NCBI RefSeq assembly: GCF_016031635.1
Contig: NZ_JACEGD010000032.1
Location: forward strand, 1 to 64,000
Reading direction: 5' to 3'
DNA from: Bradyrhizobium diversitatis
GTDB lineage: Bacteria > Pseudomonadota > Alphaproteobacteria > Rhizobiales > Xanthobacteraceae
Length of the DNA: 64,000 nucleotides
Shown: one piece after another, positions 7,603-15,290 of the stretch
Layout of the letters: each line of letters starts with the position of its first letter
Numbering within the stretch: position 1 is the stretch's first letter
Notes under the pieces: model-generated
Databases searched by the model: none
What the model was told of the DNA's origin: nothing
Seen by the model: only the letters and a program-made list of their open reading frames with translations
Translations under genes and position numbers: made by a program

Positions 7603-7920
7603 TTGGAGTACCCCACAGTGCTGGATTTTGACGAGCTGCGTGAACTCGCGGCTGATGTTCGTATTTTTGTCGAGGTCGCCGAAGACAAGGCCGAAGCGCT
7701 CAGGGCCGTCATCGCGGCTTACGACGTCGTGCTGGCGATCTTCCCCACTGAAGAGGGCATGGGTCTGCACGTCATCAAGGGCCGCGAAATCCTGGACGGG
7801 ATTGCGAAGTCGCGGACGCATGCGATGTACAGCCACACCGCCATCGCCGTTCCCGACCTCGCACATGCAGAAGCGCTCAAGTTCCTGACGACCCCTGTCG
7901 ACCACCGGATTGCGGCCTGA
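7603..7920 (+). CDS. hypothetical protein (105 aa)
   Basis: Starts (TTG) MEYPTVLDFDELRELAADVRIFV and continues as an alpha/beta protein with DKAEALRAVIAAYDVVLAIF and KGREILDGIAKSR. No family recognised. A GTG at 7618 is an alternative start giving 100 residues. Its stop codon overlaps the start of a palindromic repeat, as also happens at 5329 and 45340. Confidence 0.6.
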   Translation: MEYPTVLDFDELRELAADVRIFVEVAEDKAEALRAVIAAYDVVLAIFPTEEGMGLHVIKGREILDGIAKSRTHAMYSHTAIAVPDLAHAEALKFLTTPVDHRIAA

Positions 7921-8047
7921 AGCATCATCCGGAGAAGTGCGCAGCGGTTCTCCCTCGCGACAAACGCGGGAACGCGTTTGCGCGGAGATCATGCTTGAAC
8001 AACGACCTGAAGCGCGATGACGATTCACAGTCGCATCGCGCCTTGGT
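7919..8047. repeat. two-stem palindromic repeat, copy 2
   Basis: GAAGCATCATCCGGAGAAGT to GATCATGC (first stem), then AAGCGCGATGACGATT to CATCGCGCCTT (second stem). Same architecture as 5328-5457. Confidence 0.88.
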
Positions 8048-8224
8048 CGCTGGTGCGAACGTGCCGGTCTCGCCGCGAGGCACGACCGATGTGGCGCGCG
8101 CTCAGCTCGCGAATGAAGCCATATGCGTTCGCCCGGCAAGTCCGGCTGCGGATTTTCTTTTGAACTTTCTGCCGGCTCGCGCGTCTTACAGTTGAAGCGT
8201 CCCCAAGCTTCACCCCCGACAGAG

Positions 8225-8253
8225 AACCCCGCTTCCCCCAGGCGGGGTTTTCG
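8225..8253 (+). terminator. intrinsic terminator, copy B of the leader element
   Basis: Stem AACCCCGC / GCGGGGTT with a CCCCC-containing loop, followed by TTCGCTTTTT. It ends the copy-B element (from about 8172) that parallels 7405-7487. It lies 117 bases before the gene at 8370. From 8048 to 8369 there is no other feature. Confidence 0.75.
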
Positions 8254-8369
8254 CTTTTTGGCGCGCTTGCGCTGCATCGGCTCGCCCGGAATTTCAAGCC
8301 TCTCTTTGCCGTTGACCCGGCTTCCCTCCCGAAGCACCTTTTCGGCGGGCAGGCTTTTGAGGAGGAGTT

Positions 8370-8603
8370 ATGCCGAAAACCCTTGTGGAATTCAGAGCGC
8401 AGAACCTTCGTTTGCTGGAACGGCTTTATCCCGATGATCCCAGATACATCCAGGCCTGGCTGAAGCAATTCGACGAGCAGAACGGGATCACCCCCGAAGC
8501 ACGTCCAAAGTCCCGCAAAGCGCGAAGGACTTCTCCGCCGAGGAAGGTTGCTTCGCCCGGTCGGACCAGGTCAGCGCCCTCCTCCTCGGTCTCGCCACGC
8601 TGA
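8370..8603 (+). CDS. small hypothetical protein (77 aa)
   Basis: MPKTLVEFRAQNLRLLERLY, PDDPRYIQAWLKQFDEQNGI, then a Lys/Arg/Ser/Pro-rich disordered tail. Strong ribosome site GAGGAGG six bases before the ATG. The N-terminal 45 residues look helical and well formed; the tail resembles a basic nucleic-acid-interacting extension. No family recognised. Confidence 0.6.
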   Translation: MPKTLVEFRAQNLRLLERLYPDDPRYIQAWLKQFDEQNGITPEARPKSRKARRTSPPRKVASPGRTRSAPSSSVSPR

Positions 8604-8722
8604 TCGGCGCAACGACGAGCGCGCATGCTTCGTTGCTGCGTGCTCCCCGTCGTAACGGGAGCGGCGACACCGGCGACGTGCCCCGATGCGATGCACGAGC
8701 AACGATACGAGGGCGCAGCCGA

Positions 8723-8950
8723 TCACGGAATATCCGCGGCCTTCCGGCTGTCGCCGATTGAAACCGGCTTGTTCAAAAAATACTCGCGGTTGCCCGTCGC
8801 GGCCTCTGCGTACTGGTCGATGGCCACGATGATGGCCTGGACGTGGGCGTAGCACCACCCTTCCCGTGTCGCCTTTCTACGAACGTCCTCGAGCGCGGTC
8901 AGGAAGGGCGACAGTTCTCTCTCGTCGTCGAACCAGCGCCTGCTCACCAT
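8723..8950 (-). CDS. small hypothetical protein (75 aa)
   Basis: MVSRRWFDDERELSPFLTAL, EDVRRKATREGWCYAHVQAI, then IVAIDQYAEAATGNREYFLN. Helical, with the GWCYAHVQAI..IDQYAEAATGNREYF block looking conserved. Ribosome site GGGAGG precedes the ATG. It overlaps the end of the upstream gene (8944-9177) by seven bases (ATGGTGA), so translation is probably coupled. Confidence 0.6.
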   Translation of the reverse strand: MVSRRWFDDERELSPFLTALEDVRRKATREGWCYAHVQAIIVAIDQYAEAATGNREYFLNKPVSIGDSRKAADIP

Positions 8951-9177
8951 GTCCTCCCGCCGAGCACCCTGCCCTTGTTGTGATGCGGCTCTGCGCTCCT
9001 CAACGCGTCACGCTGGGCGCAGAGACTTTCAACCTTCGCCTCCATCCGAGACAGCAGCGCTTCGGCCGAGGCCGTCCCGACGCCCGCCCGCTGCAGCTGG
9101 AGGATCTCCTTCCTCTGCCTGCCAATCTGGATGCGCATCCGTTCGATCTCCCGCCTGACAAAGTCCAGGTCCGGCAT
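8944..9177 (-). CDS. small coiled-coil hypothetical protein (77 aa)
   Basis: MPDLDFVRREIERMRIQIGR then QRKEILQLQRAG and a second helix SAEALLSRMEAKVESLCAQRDAL: two heptad-like helices forming a likely coiled-coil hairpin. First gene of a two-gene unit with 8723-8950. Start at 9177 chosen because upstream in-frame sequence is non-conserved. Function unknown. Confidence 0.6.
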   Translation of the reverse strand: MPDLDFVRREIERMRIQIGRQRKEILQLQRAGVGTASAEALLSRMEAKVESLCAQRDALRSAEPHHNKGRVLGGRTW

Positions 9178-9220
9178 GTTCAGCCCTCGCGATTTGAGTA
9201 TGGTTGAAGAGAACAAAAAC

Positions 9221-9245
9221 GGAACGAAGAGTCGAGTCCGACGTT
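9221..9245 (+). promoter_or_regulatory. EcfG-type general stress promoter
   Basis: GGAAC (9221-9225), 16-base spacer, CGTT (9242-9245), 21 bases before the ATG of the DUF3072 gene. Perfect consensus match. Confidence 0.8.
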
Positions 9246-9266
9246 TGACGGAAAAGGAGATTTTCG

Positions 9267-9458
9267 ATGGCGGACAACACCCGGAAGGAACCAAAGGATT
9301 GGGTCTCCGGGGACGACCCGATGACGGGAGCCCAGGAATCCTACCTCAAGACCCTCGCCGAGCAGGCGCATCAGGACCTGCCCGAGGAGGAACTGACCAA
9401 GGCCGAGGCCTCGGAGCTGATCGAGGAGATGCGGCAAAAGGCCGGGCTGGAGCGGTGA
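9267..9458 (+). CDS. DUF3072 domain protein (63 aa)
   Basis: MADNTRKEPKDWVSGDDPMT, then GAQESYLKTLAEQAHQDLPE and the C-terminal LTKAEASELIEEMRQKAG. The DW.SGDDPMTGAQ..YLKTL and KAEASE..IE..R blocks define DUF3072, a small stress-associated family of unknown mechanism that pairs with SAP-like helix signatures. Ribosome site AAAGGAG. Preceded by a perfect EcfG promoter, so probably a general-stress gene; it likely shares a transcript with the 50-residue gene at 9517. Confidence 0.88.
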   Translation: MADNTRKEPKDWVSGDDPMTGAQESYLKTLAEQAHQDLPEEELTKAEASELIEEMRQKAGLER

Positions 9459-9516
9459 CCCGTATTCTTGCGGGAATCCGGAGCCATGTGTATGCAAACG
9501 AAATTGGGAATCGAAA

Positions 9517-9669
9517 ATGCCTTATTTCGTTTGCGCCCGCGACGGAGCGGGCCAGATCATTTTGAAGCGCGACACAAGGGAAGCGGCCGAGAAGAAGGCC
9601 GCCGAGCTCCGCGACATGGGCTATTTCGAAGTCGAGATCGTCGCGAAGGGTAACGAGAAGGCGGCATGA
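9517..9669 (+). CDS. small hypothetical protein (50 aa)
   Basis: MPYFVCARDGAGQIILKRDT, REAAEKKAAELRDMGYFEVE, IVAKGNEKAA. The beta-helix-beta layout (MPYFV.ARDG.GQ..LKRDT.EAA.KKA.EL...GY..VEI) matches small rhizobial proteins I have seen annotated only as hypothetical. It begins 58 bases after the DUF3072 gene and is likely in the same EcfG-driven transcript. Confidence 0.65.
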   Translation: MPYFVCARDGAGQIILKRDTREAAEKKAAELRDMGYFEVEIVAKGNEKAA

Positions 9670-9714
9670 CGCTCGTCTGATCCGCCTTCGCGCTGCTCAC
9701 TCGGAGCCAGCGCT

Positions 9715-9978
9715 TCATGCTTCCCTCAGCGCCTTGAAGGCGCTGAGAATGACGAATGCACCCAGACCGTAGGTCAGCGCATTCACGCCCCACGAGATGG
9801 CTATGCCGAGGAAGGTGGATCCTCCGACCGCTCCCCAGAAAAAATAAGCTGCGGTGATGCCCGGCCACTCCAGCGAGAGGAACGCGAAGTCGGTCAGCGG
9901 CTCCAGGACAAGGAGCACCGTCGAGATGAGCGCCCCGATGGCCAATGCGATGATGAGGCTCGCTTTAACGGAGTACAT
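9715..9978 (-). CDS. small integral membrane protein (87 aa)
   Basis: MYSVKASLIIALAIGALIST begins the first of about three transmembrane segments; others are around TAAYFFWGAVGGSTFLGIAI and VNALTYGLGAFVILSAF. No family recognised. The ATG at 9978 directly precedes a typical short basic n-region; the longer frame upstream is implausible. Confidence 0.55.
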   Translation of the reverse strand: MYSVKASLIIALAIGALISTVLLVLEPLTDFAFLSLEWPGITAAYFFWGAVGGSTFLGIAISWGVNALTYGLGAFVILSAFKALREA

Positions 9979-10067
9979 CAAAATCCCAGCAGAAAGCGGC
10001 CCACGACAAAGCGTGCAGCACGGCCATGAATCTTCGTATCGAGCCACCCACAGATGGCCACCCCAGC

Positions 10068-10205
10068 ATGTCTCAGCCAGCCACCAACGAGGCACCTGAC
10101 GAGGTCAAACAGGAGTTCTGCAACGAGTGCGGCCATGCCTTTAGTCGGCGCCACCTCTGGCGGGGTTCAAGGGTGGAGGGAATTATTACGGTGACAGTGC
10201 ACTAA
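10068..10205 (+). pseudogene. small gene truncated by a REP element
   Basis: Reads MSQPATNEAPDEVKQEFCNE then CGHAFSRRHLWRGSR, which looks like the start of a zinc-ribbon protein (CNEC motif with only one Cys pair left). The frame then runs into the REP copy at 10185, whose sequence is translated as ITVTVH before a stop. The second Cys pair expected for a zinc ribbon is missing, so this is probably a gene cut by insertion of the transposase unit. Confidence 0.45.
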
Positions 10206-10933
10206 ATACCCCCCTCCTCCACCGACGGCTTCGGCCCGCGCTTGGCGGGCTTCAGGACGCGCCCGGTCTGACGTTCGAGACGAGCGAGAAAGCGGCTGTC
10301 TCCGAGCGGCCGGCCGATGCTCTCGGCTGAACGCAGGGCGTCGAACAGATCGTCTTCCGGTTCGGTCGCCAGCAAATCGGCGAACTCTGGAAAACGATCG
10401 CGGATCGGCGCCAGCGCGGTCACGCCGTCCTCCCTGCCGCGCAAATGCGCGCGCGTGCTCGACCAGCGCCAGTCCTGTGCCCGCGCTACCTGCCGCGCCC
10501 GCACCGGATTGAGCGACACGTAGCGCAGCGCCGCCGCAAGATGCTCTTCGTCCATGGCAACGGCGCCGAACCGGCCCTGCCAGAAATGACCGGTACGCTT
10601 ACGTCGCGCATGGATGATCCCGGCGTAGCTGCGGTGCACGCGCGAGAGCGCACGCCGCAGCCCGTCGGGATCGGACGGCACCAGGATCAGGTGCACGTGG
10701 TTCGGCATCAGGCACCAGGCCCACACCTCGACCCCGGCATCCCGGCAATTCGCCGCAAGCAGGTCGCGATACAGCGCATAGTCGCCGTCCTCGAAGAACG
10801 TGCGCCCCCGGCCATTGCCGCGCTGGGTGACATGGTGGGGGTGACCGGGAATGACGACACGAGCGAGACGGGCCATGCCGCATCATGGCCGTGAAAGCGG
10901 CCGGCGTCAAATTAAGTGCACTGTCACCGTAAT
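10185..10933. mobile_element. REP-bounded RAYT transposase unit
   Basis: Bounded on the left by ATTACGGTGACAGTGCACT (from 10185) and on the right by its inverse AGTGCACTGTCACCGTAAT (ending 10933); the 23-base ends differ at one position. Inside is a single REP-associated tyrosine transposase gene. At least six further copies of this terminal sequence lie between 12.3 and 13.9 kb, as expected for a RAYT/REP family. Confidence 0.85.
10202..10876 (-). CDS. REP-associated tyrosine transposase (RAYT, Y1_Tnp/IS200-like)
   Basis: 224 residues. MARLARVVIPGHPHHVTQRG opening, the HUH motif in MPNHVHLI (His60, His62) and the single catalytic Tyr119 in RYVSLNPVRA, with the GHFWQGRF block between, are diagnostic of RAYTs. 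These single-strand transposases nick and move short REP palindromes. All catalytic residues are present, so it may be active. It lies between inverted copies of its presumed substrate repeat; the stop codon sits within the left repeat. Confidence 0.95.
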   Translation of the reverse strand: MARLARVVIPGHPHHVTQRGNGRGRTFFEDGDYALYRDLLAANCRDAGVEVWAWCLMPNHVHLILVPSDPDGLRRALSRVHRSYAGIIHARRKRTGHFWQGRFGAVAMDEEHLAAALRYVSLNPVRARQVARAQDWRWSSTRAHLRGREDGVTALAPIRDRFPEFADLLATEPEDDLFDALRSAESIGRPLGDSRFLARLERQTGRVLKPAKRGPKPSVEEGGI

Positions 10934-11200
10934 TGTAATTTCGCGCGACAGACGCTGGAGCCAACCGTCGCTTTGGAGCTTTCGTTTCAAGATCGCCATC
11001 GAATGTGTCGCTCGGCGGCAACAGTTGGACGCGATGTGAATGTCTTCCTGCACTGAATTTCAGCTGTAATGGCGGGCGGCCCTTCCTGAAATCGAAGCGT
11101 AACATCAGCCCGTCAGGACGGTCTCTGGTCCTCGAACGTTCGCCGGCTAGAGCAAGTGTCATCGGGCGTCGGGACCGCAATCAACATGCAGGACGTCGTT

Positions 11201-11965
11201 ATGCTCAAGAAACTGATCGTCGCTTTCGCTCTCATGAGCCTCCCGGGCCTCGCCGTCGCGGCGGACCTACCGGTTCGGTCTCAGATGCCGCTGAAAGCCC
11301 CTCCTCTGCAGCAGCAAGCGTTTTCGTGGACCGGCTTCTATATCGGCGGGAATGTTGGCGGCGCGTTCGACAACTCCGACCGCGTCGACGTGACCGGTCT
11401 CGCAGGTCCCGGCTCACTCGACCTTCGCAGTAAGAGCGACGGCGTCACGGCGGGTGGCCAGTTCGGCTACAACTACGAGTTCTCGCTCGGCAATCTGAGC
11501 GGCATCGTGATCGGTGTCGAGGCCGATGCGGCCTACACCGATCTGTCGGGCAGCCTTCCTATTGCTGCCGGGCCAGGCGCCACGGTGAACCTCAACAGCC
11601 GGCTGGATTATCTCGGAACGATTCGCGGCCGGCTCGGCTACGCCTTTGACCGCCTCCTGGTCTACGGGACCGGCGGTTTTGCCTATGGCACCGTCGAACA
11701 CAGCGCCGACTTGAATGGTGCCAACTTCGCGAACCTTAAGACCACCGAGACCGGCTTCACCTATGGCGGCGGCTTCGAATATGCGCTGCCCGTTGACGTG
11801 TGGCTTCACATGTCTAGCACCAGCGCCGTCACAGTGGGTGCCGAATATCTGCGCTACGAGCTTGATGACAACAGCTTAAATTTCGCGGTTGGAGCCACTG
11901 CTGCGTCGATCAAGCTCAAGGATGTTGGCAACCTCGCCCGGGCCCGGATCAACTATAAATTCTGA
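11201..11965 (+). CDS. outer membrane beta-barrel protein (Omp25/31-like)
   Basis: 254 residues. Signal peptide MLKKLIVAFALMSLPGLAVAADL, then a Pro/Ala linker, the family signature FSWTGFYIGGNVGGAF, internal GGQFGYNYEF and RLDYLGTIRGRLGYAF strands, and the terminal aromatic ARINYKF required for barrel insertion. Outer membrane; structural or minor porin role. The ATG at 11201 has AGGAC at the right spacing; 11186 and 11156 are alternatives. Related to the Omps at 58436 and 60617. Confidence 0.9.
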   Translation: MLKKLIVAFALMSLPGLAVAADLPVRSQMPLKAPPLQQQAFSWTGFYIGGNVGGAFDNSDRVDVTGLAGPGSLDLRSKSDGVTAGGQFGYNYEFSLGNLSGIVIGVEADAAYTDLSGSLPIAAGPGATVNLNSRLDYLGTIRGRLGYAFDRLLVYGTGGFAYGTVEHSADLNGANFANLKTTETGFTYGGGFEYALPVDVWLHMSSTSAVTVGAEYLRYELDDNSLNFAVGATAASIKLKDVGNLARARINYKF

Positions 11966-12114
11966 TCGGCCGCGAACCTGGGTGCTGGTTCCAACCTGTC
12001 ATCGTCGGTCCCGCAGGGCCTCGCCTTCGGCCAGTCCGATGGACAAACACCGGCGGTCGATCTGGTGACCACGTCAGTTCAGAGGGCCACGGCGCCTGGA
12101 TGCCGCGGCTCTGC

Positions 12115-12357
12115 TCAGCTACCGATGGTCTTGCGGTGGCCCTCAAGGTAGCCGCGCTCGGCCGGGGTTGGTCGGTCCATCCCCTCACATAGCACGGTGC
12201 CAGAAGGGATAGAGTGGGAAGGACGACCGGCCTTCTCGATCCGCGCGGCCTGCTCGGGTTTGAGCACAAGATCGATTGAAGCGAGGTTCTCGGCAAGTTG
12301 CTCCTCGGTGCGCGCCCCGAGCACGATTAGAGCCGATACTGGGACGATCACGCACAT
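12115..12357 (-). pseudogene. C-terminal fragment of an aldo/keto reductase
   Basis: About 75 residues: VIVPVSALIVLGARTEEQLA, ENLASIDLVLKPEQAARIEK. This is the typical end of an aldo/keto reductase (GART..QL.EN....D..L...Q...I). The catalytic N-terminal three-quarters is missing; homology stops at 12356, where a REP copy begins. Remnant, not expected to be functional. Confidence 0.75.
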
Positions 12358-12480
12358 TACGGAGGCAGTGCACCAAATTTCGCATTACGGTGACAGTGCA
12401 CTAAATTTCCGGATCTCTCCGTCGGGTTTCGGGGCCGGGCTTCGCCGACGATGCTGATTGAGTGCACTGTCACCGTAATT
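12356..12480. repeat. three REP copies (two direct, one inverted)
   Basis: 12356-12380 (diverged, ATTACGGAGGCAGTGCACC), 12384-12408 (ATTACGGTGACAGTGCACT plus AAATTT) and 12461-12480 (inverted AGTGCACTGTCACCGTAATT). The last two form an inverted pair around 52 bases. Same sequence as the ends of the RAYT unit. Confidence 0.9.
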
Positions 12481-12686
12481 TTGCGAGGGCCGGGCTTAGG
12501 TCCTGGCTTCCGGTTCAAACCATCCGGGCCATCGGCCTTCCAGGCCTTGATCCAGTCATGGAGAATCTTGCGGGAGATCCCAAGCTCCCGGGCCACAGGG
12601 AGGACGCCTTCGCCCCGCTCAACCCGCTTGATCGCCTTCAATTTGTACGCCGTCGGAAACTGACGCTTCTTTCCTCGTCCTGCCAC
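12461..12686 (-). pseudogene. truncated IS transposase N-terminal (HTH) fragment
   Basis: Starts (GTG) MAGRGKKRQFPTAYKLKAIK, RVERGEGVLPVARELGISRK, ILHDWIKAWKADGPDGLN, then RKPGPKPGPRK before running into the inverted REP copy (read as ITVTVH). This is the helix-turn-helix orfA-type domain of an IS3-like or related transposase; the catalytic part is absent. A ribosome-site-like GAGGAT precedes the GTG. Cut at the REP boundary (12480). Confidence 0.75.
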
Positions 12687-12704
12687 AAGTCATCCTCGAA
12701 ATGC

Positions 12705-12763
12705 CTGTCACTGTAATTATCGTGTCTCACTTCAGGGGTGCAGTCCAGCACTGTCACCGTAAT
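12705..12763. repeat. two inverted-orientation REP copies
   Basis: Partial copy CTGTCACTGTAAT at 12705-12717 and a variant copy with CAGTCCAGCACTGTCAC followed by CGTAAT at 12741-12763. The second variant pairs (16 bp, GTGACAGTGCTGGACT) with 13826-13841, on the other side of the membrane-protein gene. Confidence 0.85.
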
Positions 12764-12937
12764 CCGAAGCTTGAGGCCGCTCGCGAGCGCTCCGCGAAGG
12801 TCATTGAACGGCGCGCGAACGACCGAGGGCCGGCGATCACCTCAGAGTAGAAAGCCGGCCCGGGCGCTATCGCATTGCATTGCAGGGTGTTAAGCTCCGC
12901 ATCGCTCCACGTGCCTCAAGGTCGCGAGGACACAACC

Positions 12938-13774
12938 ATGCAGCTCGATCGCCGGTTCGCCGATTACGGTTTGACTGGTGGGCTCTTTCTTGTTTGTCAG
13001 TTAGGTCTCCTTTGGGCTTTAGGGTATTGGTTCCCGGTTCTCAAAGAACTTGAGAAGCTTTGGTTGCCACCCAACAATTCCCTACTTGCGCCCATCACTG
13101 CGGGATTTGCTGGCGCGCTTGCTGTGATTGCCGTTTTCGTGGTGGGACTCGTGCTTGATCTACTGGCGTCCTATTTTCGAAACTTGGAGATGCACGTCTT
13201 CACAACTCACCTCCACTATAATCGCGACTGGCTAAACGGTCTATTTGAAGCGAACAAGGTCTACTGCGGGAAAGACTTCGAACCCTTCCAGCGCATGCAA
13301 CAAGACCTGCTGTCCCGATCGCAACAAGGCCTTGGCGACGTCCTTATGATCCTTAAACTATGGAAGCTTGAAAGCAGACGCACTTATGTGGAGCTCGCGA
13401 AGGCCCTCTTCGGACGGATGCCATCTCAGTATCAACGGCTATGGAGCTTCCTCATATCCTACATCGCGGTGCAGTCTGGATCATCTACGCAGCTAAGTTT
13501 GATGACTGATGAATATTCGCTGTGGCGAACGGCACGGGCAATCGGGCTCGCCCTGTTCATATTTGCGGCCGAGGTCTTTCTTATTCCGGTTTACTCAAAT
13601 GACGCATCGATGTTGACATTTTTCTTTGGTGCGCTGTTTTTTCTGTTCGGCATGATTTTCTCTATGTACATCACGCATGCAACCTATAGCCGGCTGTGTT
13701 TCACATTGTTCTCGCTGGTGTACGTCATCTACGACAAGCAGCTTCACGCGAAGAAGGATGCGAAGATCGCTTAG
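12938..13774 (+). CDS. unknown multi-pass membrane protein (278 aa) inside a REP-bounded segment
   Basis: MQLDRRFADYGLTGG then two N-terminal transmembrane segments (about 12-32 and 49-80), a polar helical middle of about 130 residues (90-215) with HYNRDWLNGLFEANKVYC and QRMQQDLLSRSQQGLGD, and two more segments (about 218-238 and 243-265), ending in a Lys-rich tail. No family or catalytic motif recognised. Codon use is visibly more AT-rich (TTT, CTT, TTG, TAT) than neighbours, a sign of recent transfer. Flanked by inverted REP variants 12741-12763 and 13826-13845. The ATG at 12938 is preferred because GCGAGGA precedes it. Confidence 0.7.
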   Translation: MQLDRRFADYGLTGGLFLVCQLGLLWALGYWFPVLKELEKLWLPPNNSLLAPITAGFAGALAVIAVFVVGLVLDLLASYFRNLEMHVFTTHLHYNRDWLNGLFEANKVYCGKDFEPFQRMQQDLLSRSQQGLGDVLMILKLWKLESRRTYVELAKALFGRMPSQYQRLWSFLISYIAVQSGSSTQLSLMTDEYSLWRTARAIGLALFIFAAEVFLIPVYSNDASMLTFFFGALFFLFGMIFSMYITHATYSRLCFTLFSLVYVIYDKQLHAKKDAKIA

Positions 13775-13825
13775 ACGATCGCACTATCGCGTGCCCTGCC
13801 CCCACAAGCACAACCGCAACCGTTT

Positions 13826-13902
13826 GTGACAGTGCTGGACTAAATAGGTGTCCGGCATCAAATATCGTCGTCCCGCACTGCGGGAGTTTAGTGCACTGTC
13901 AC
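13826..13902. repeat. inverted pair of REP copies
   Basis: 13826-13845 (GTGACAGTGCTGGACTAAAT) and 13887-13902 (TTTAGTGCACTGTCAC, inverted). The first is the inverted partner of 12741-12763. The pair also encloses a small GTCCCGCACTGCGGGAG palindrome. Confidence 0.85.
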
Positions 13903-13975
13903 GGACGGCTCTCGGGCACCACCTCCCCTGACTCTCAACAAGCGATCCGGGAATCAACGCAAAACGGTGGCTTGA

Positions 13976-14635
13976 ATGAAAACCGCACTTGTCTTCGGCG
14001 CCACCGGCTTCATCGGCTCACATTTGCTGCGCGACCTGTTGGACAGTCCCGACTATTCGCGGATCGTCGCGGTGGCCCGCAAGCCGCTGGCGGTGAGCCA
14101 TCCGAAGCTCACGGTGCTGATCGGCGATCTCGCTTCCCTGCCCGCGCTCAAGCCGCAACTGGTTGCGGACGAGATCTTCATCGCGCTGGGGACGACGCGC
14201 AAGCACACGCCTGACGAGGCCGAGTACTACAAGATCGATCATGATTATCCGCTGTTGGCGGCCGAGATCGCCAGGGCGAACGGCGCGCGGTCGGTGTTTC
14301 TGGTCACGGCCGTTGGCGCCAACGCCGCTTCCAGCGTGTTCTATCTCAGGACCAAGGGCGAGGTGGAGCGGGACATTCTCTCGCTCGATTTCGAGCACAC
14401 ACATATCTTCCGCCCCTCGATGATCCTCGGCGAGCGCGACGAGGACCGCCCGCGTGAACGCCTCATCATCGCGATCTGGAGCGTGCTCAATCCGCTGCTC
14501 GTTGGCCCGGCCGACCGGTATCGCGGGCTCGCCGGGAACGACATCGCGCATGCCATGGCCAAAGCCGCGCGGCATCAAACGGAGAAGACGCGAATCTATC
14601 ATTGGAAAGAGATGACGGCACTGCTTCGAACGTGA
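13976..14635 (+). CDS. NAD(P)-binding Rossmann-fold protein (HTATIP2/NmrA-like)
   Basis: 219 residues. GATGFIGSHLL (8-18) is the Rossmann dinucleotide-binding loop; later VTAVGANAASSVFYLRTKGEVE gives the S/Y..K-type motif of atypical SDRs, and IFRPSMILGERDE is the conserved RPxxxLGxR segment of the HTATIP2/oxidoreductase group. Substrate unknown; cytoplasmic. No operon partners: REP debris upstream and a glyoxalase-like gene 133 bases downstream. Confidence 0.85.
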   Translation: MKTALVFGATGFIGSHLLRDLLDSPDYSRIVAVARKPLAVSHPKLTVLIGDLASLPALKPQLVADEIFIALGTTRKHTPDEAEYYKIDHDYPLLAAEIARANGARSVFLVTAVGANAASSVFYLRTKGEVERDILSLDFEHTHIFRPSMILGERDEDRPRERLIIAIWSVLNPLLVGPADRYRGLAGNDIAHAMAKAARHQTEKTRIYHWKEMTALLRT

Positions 14636-14768
14636 TCCGGTCCGAGCCGGACCGGCACCCCTCACGCACATTTGCCTCGGCCCCCTGCCCCTCCTCCCCG
14701 TTTCCTGCTATCTCACACCCGCCGGCACCGCCGCCCCAAAACCCTCCACCACCCAGGGAGCAACAACC

Positions 14769-15221
14769 ATGCGATACCTCCACACCATGCTGCGCGTGCG
14801 CAATCTCGATGTCGCGCTGAAGTTCTATGTCGATGCTTTCGGTTTGAAGGAGGTGCGGCGGATCGAGAACGACAAGGGGCGCTTCACACTGGTGTTCCTG
14901 TGCTCGGCGGACGATCTCGAGGCGCTGAAGAAGCAGCCGCCGACGCGCGGCGCGCCGCTGGTCGAGCTCACCTGGAATTGGGACGAGGAGACCTACGGCG
15001 AGGACCGCTTCTTCGGCCATCTCGCCTATGAGGTCGACGACATCTATGCCACTTGCGAGAAGCTGATGAAGGCCGGCGTCACCATCAACCGGCCGCCGCG
15101 CGACGGCAACATGGCCTTCGTCCGCTCGCCGGACCTCCACTCGATCGAGCTGTTGCAGAAGGGCGATCCGAAGCCGCCGCAGGAGCCCTGGGCGTCGATG
15201 CCGAACACCGGTCATTGGTAG
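14769..15221 (+). CDS. VOC-family glyoxalase-like protein (lactoylglutathione lyase type)
   Basis: 150 residues with two beta-alpha-beta-beta-beta repeats: MRYLHTMLRVRNLDVALKFY, DAFGLKEVRR, VELTWNW, then FGHLAYEVDDIYATCEKL and FVRSPDLHSIELLQ. Metal-ligand positions fit His5, Glu in the VELT strand, His in FGHLAYEV and Glu in SIELLQ, as in glyoxalase I, which isomerises hemithioacetals of methylglyoxal and glutathione. GloA-like in length, but substrate is not certain. Confidence 0.85.
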   Translation: MRYLHTMLRVRNLDVALKFYVDAFGLKEVRRIENDKGRFTLVFLCSADDLEALKKQPPTRGAPLVELTWNWDEETYGEDRFFGHLAYEVDDIYATCEKLMKAGVTINRPPRDGNMAFVRSPDLHSIELLQKGDPKPPQEPWASMPNTGHW

Positions 15222-15232
15222 GTCTTCGCGCG

Positions 15233-15257
15233 GGAACAAGCGCTCACGGCCCGCGTT
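15233..15257 (+). promoter_or_regulatory. EcfG-type general stress promoter
   Basis: GGAAC (15233-15237), 16-base spacer, CGTT (15254-15257); 34 bases before the ATG of the 26-residue gene. Perfect consensus match. Confidence 0.75.
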
Positions 15258-15290
15258 CATCTTCCAGTGAGGCAATTGGAGGAGGATGCG

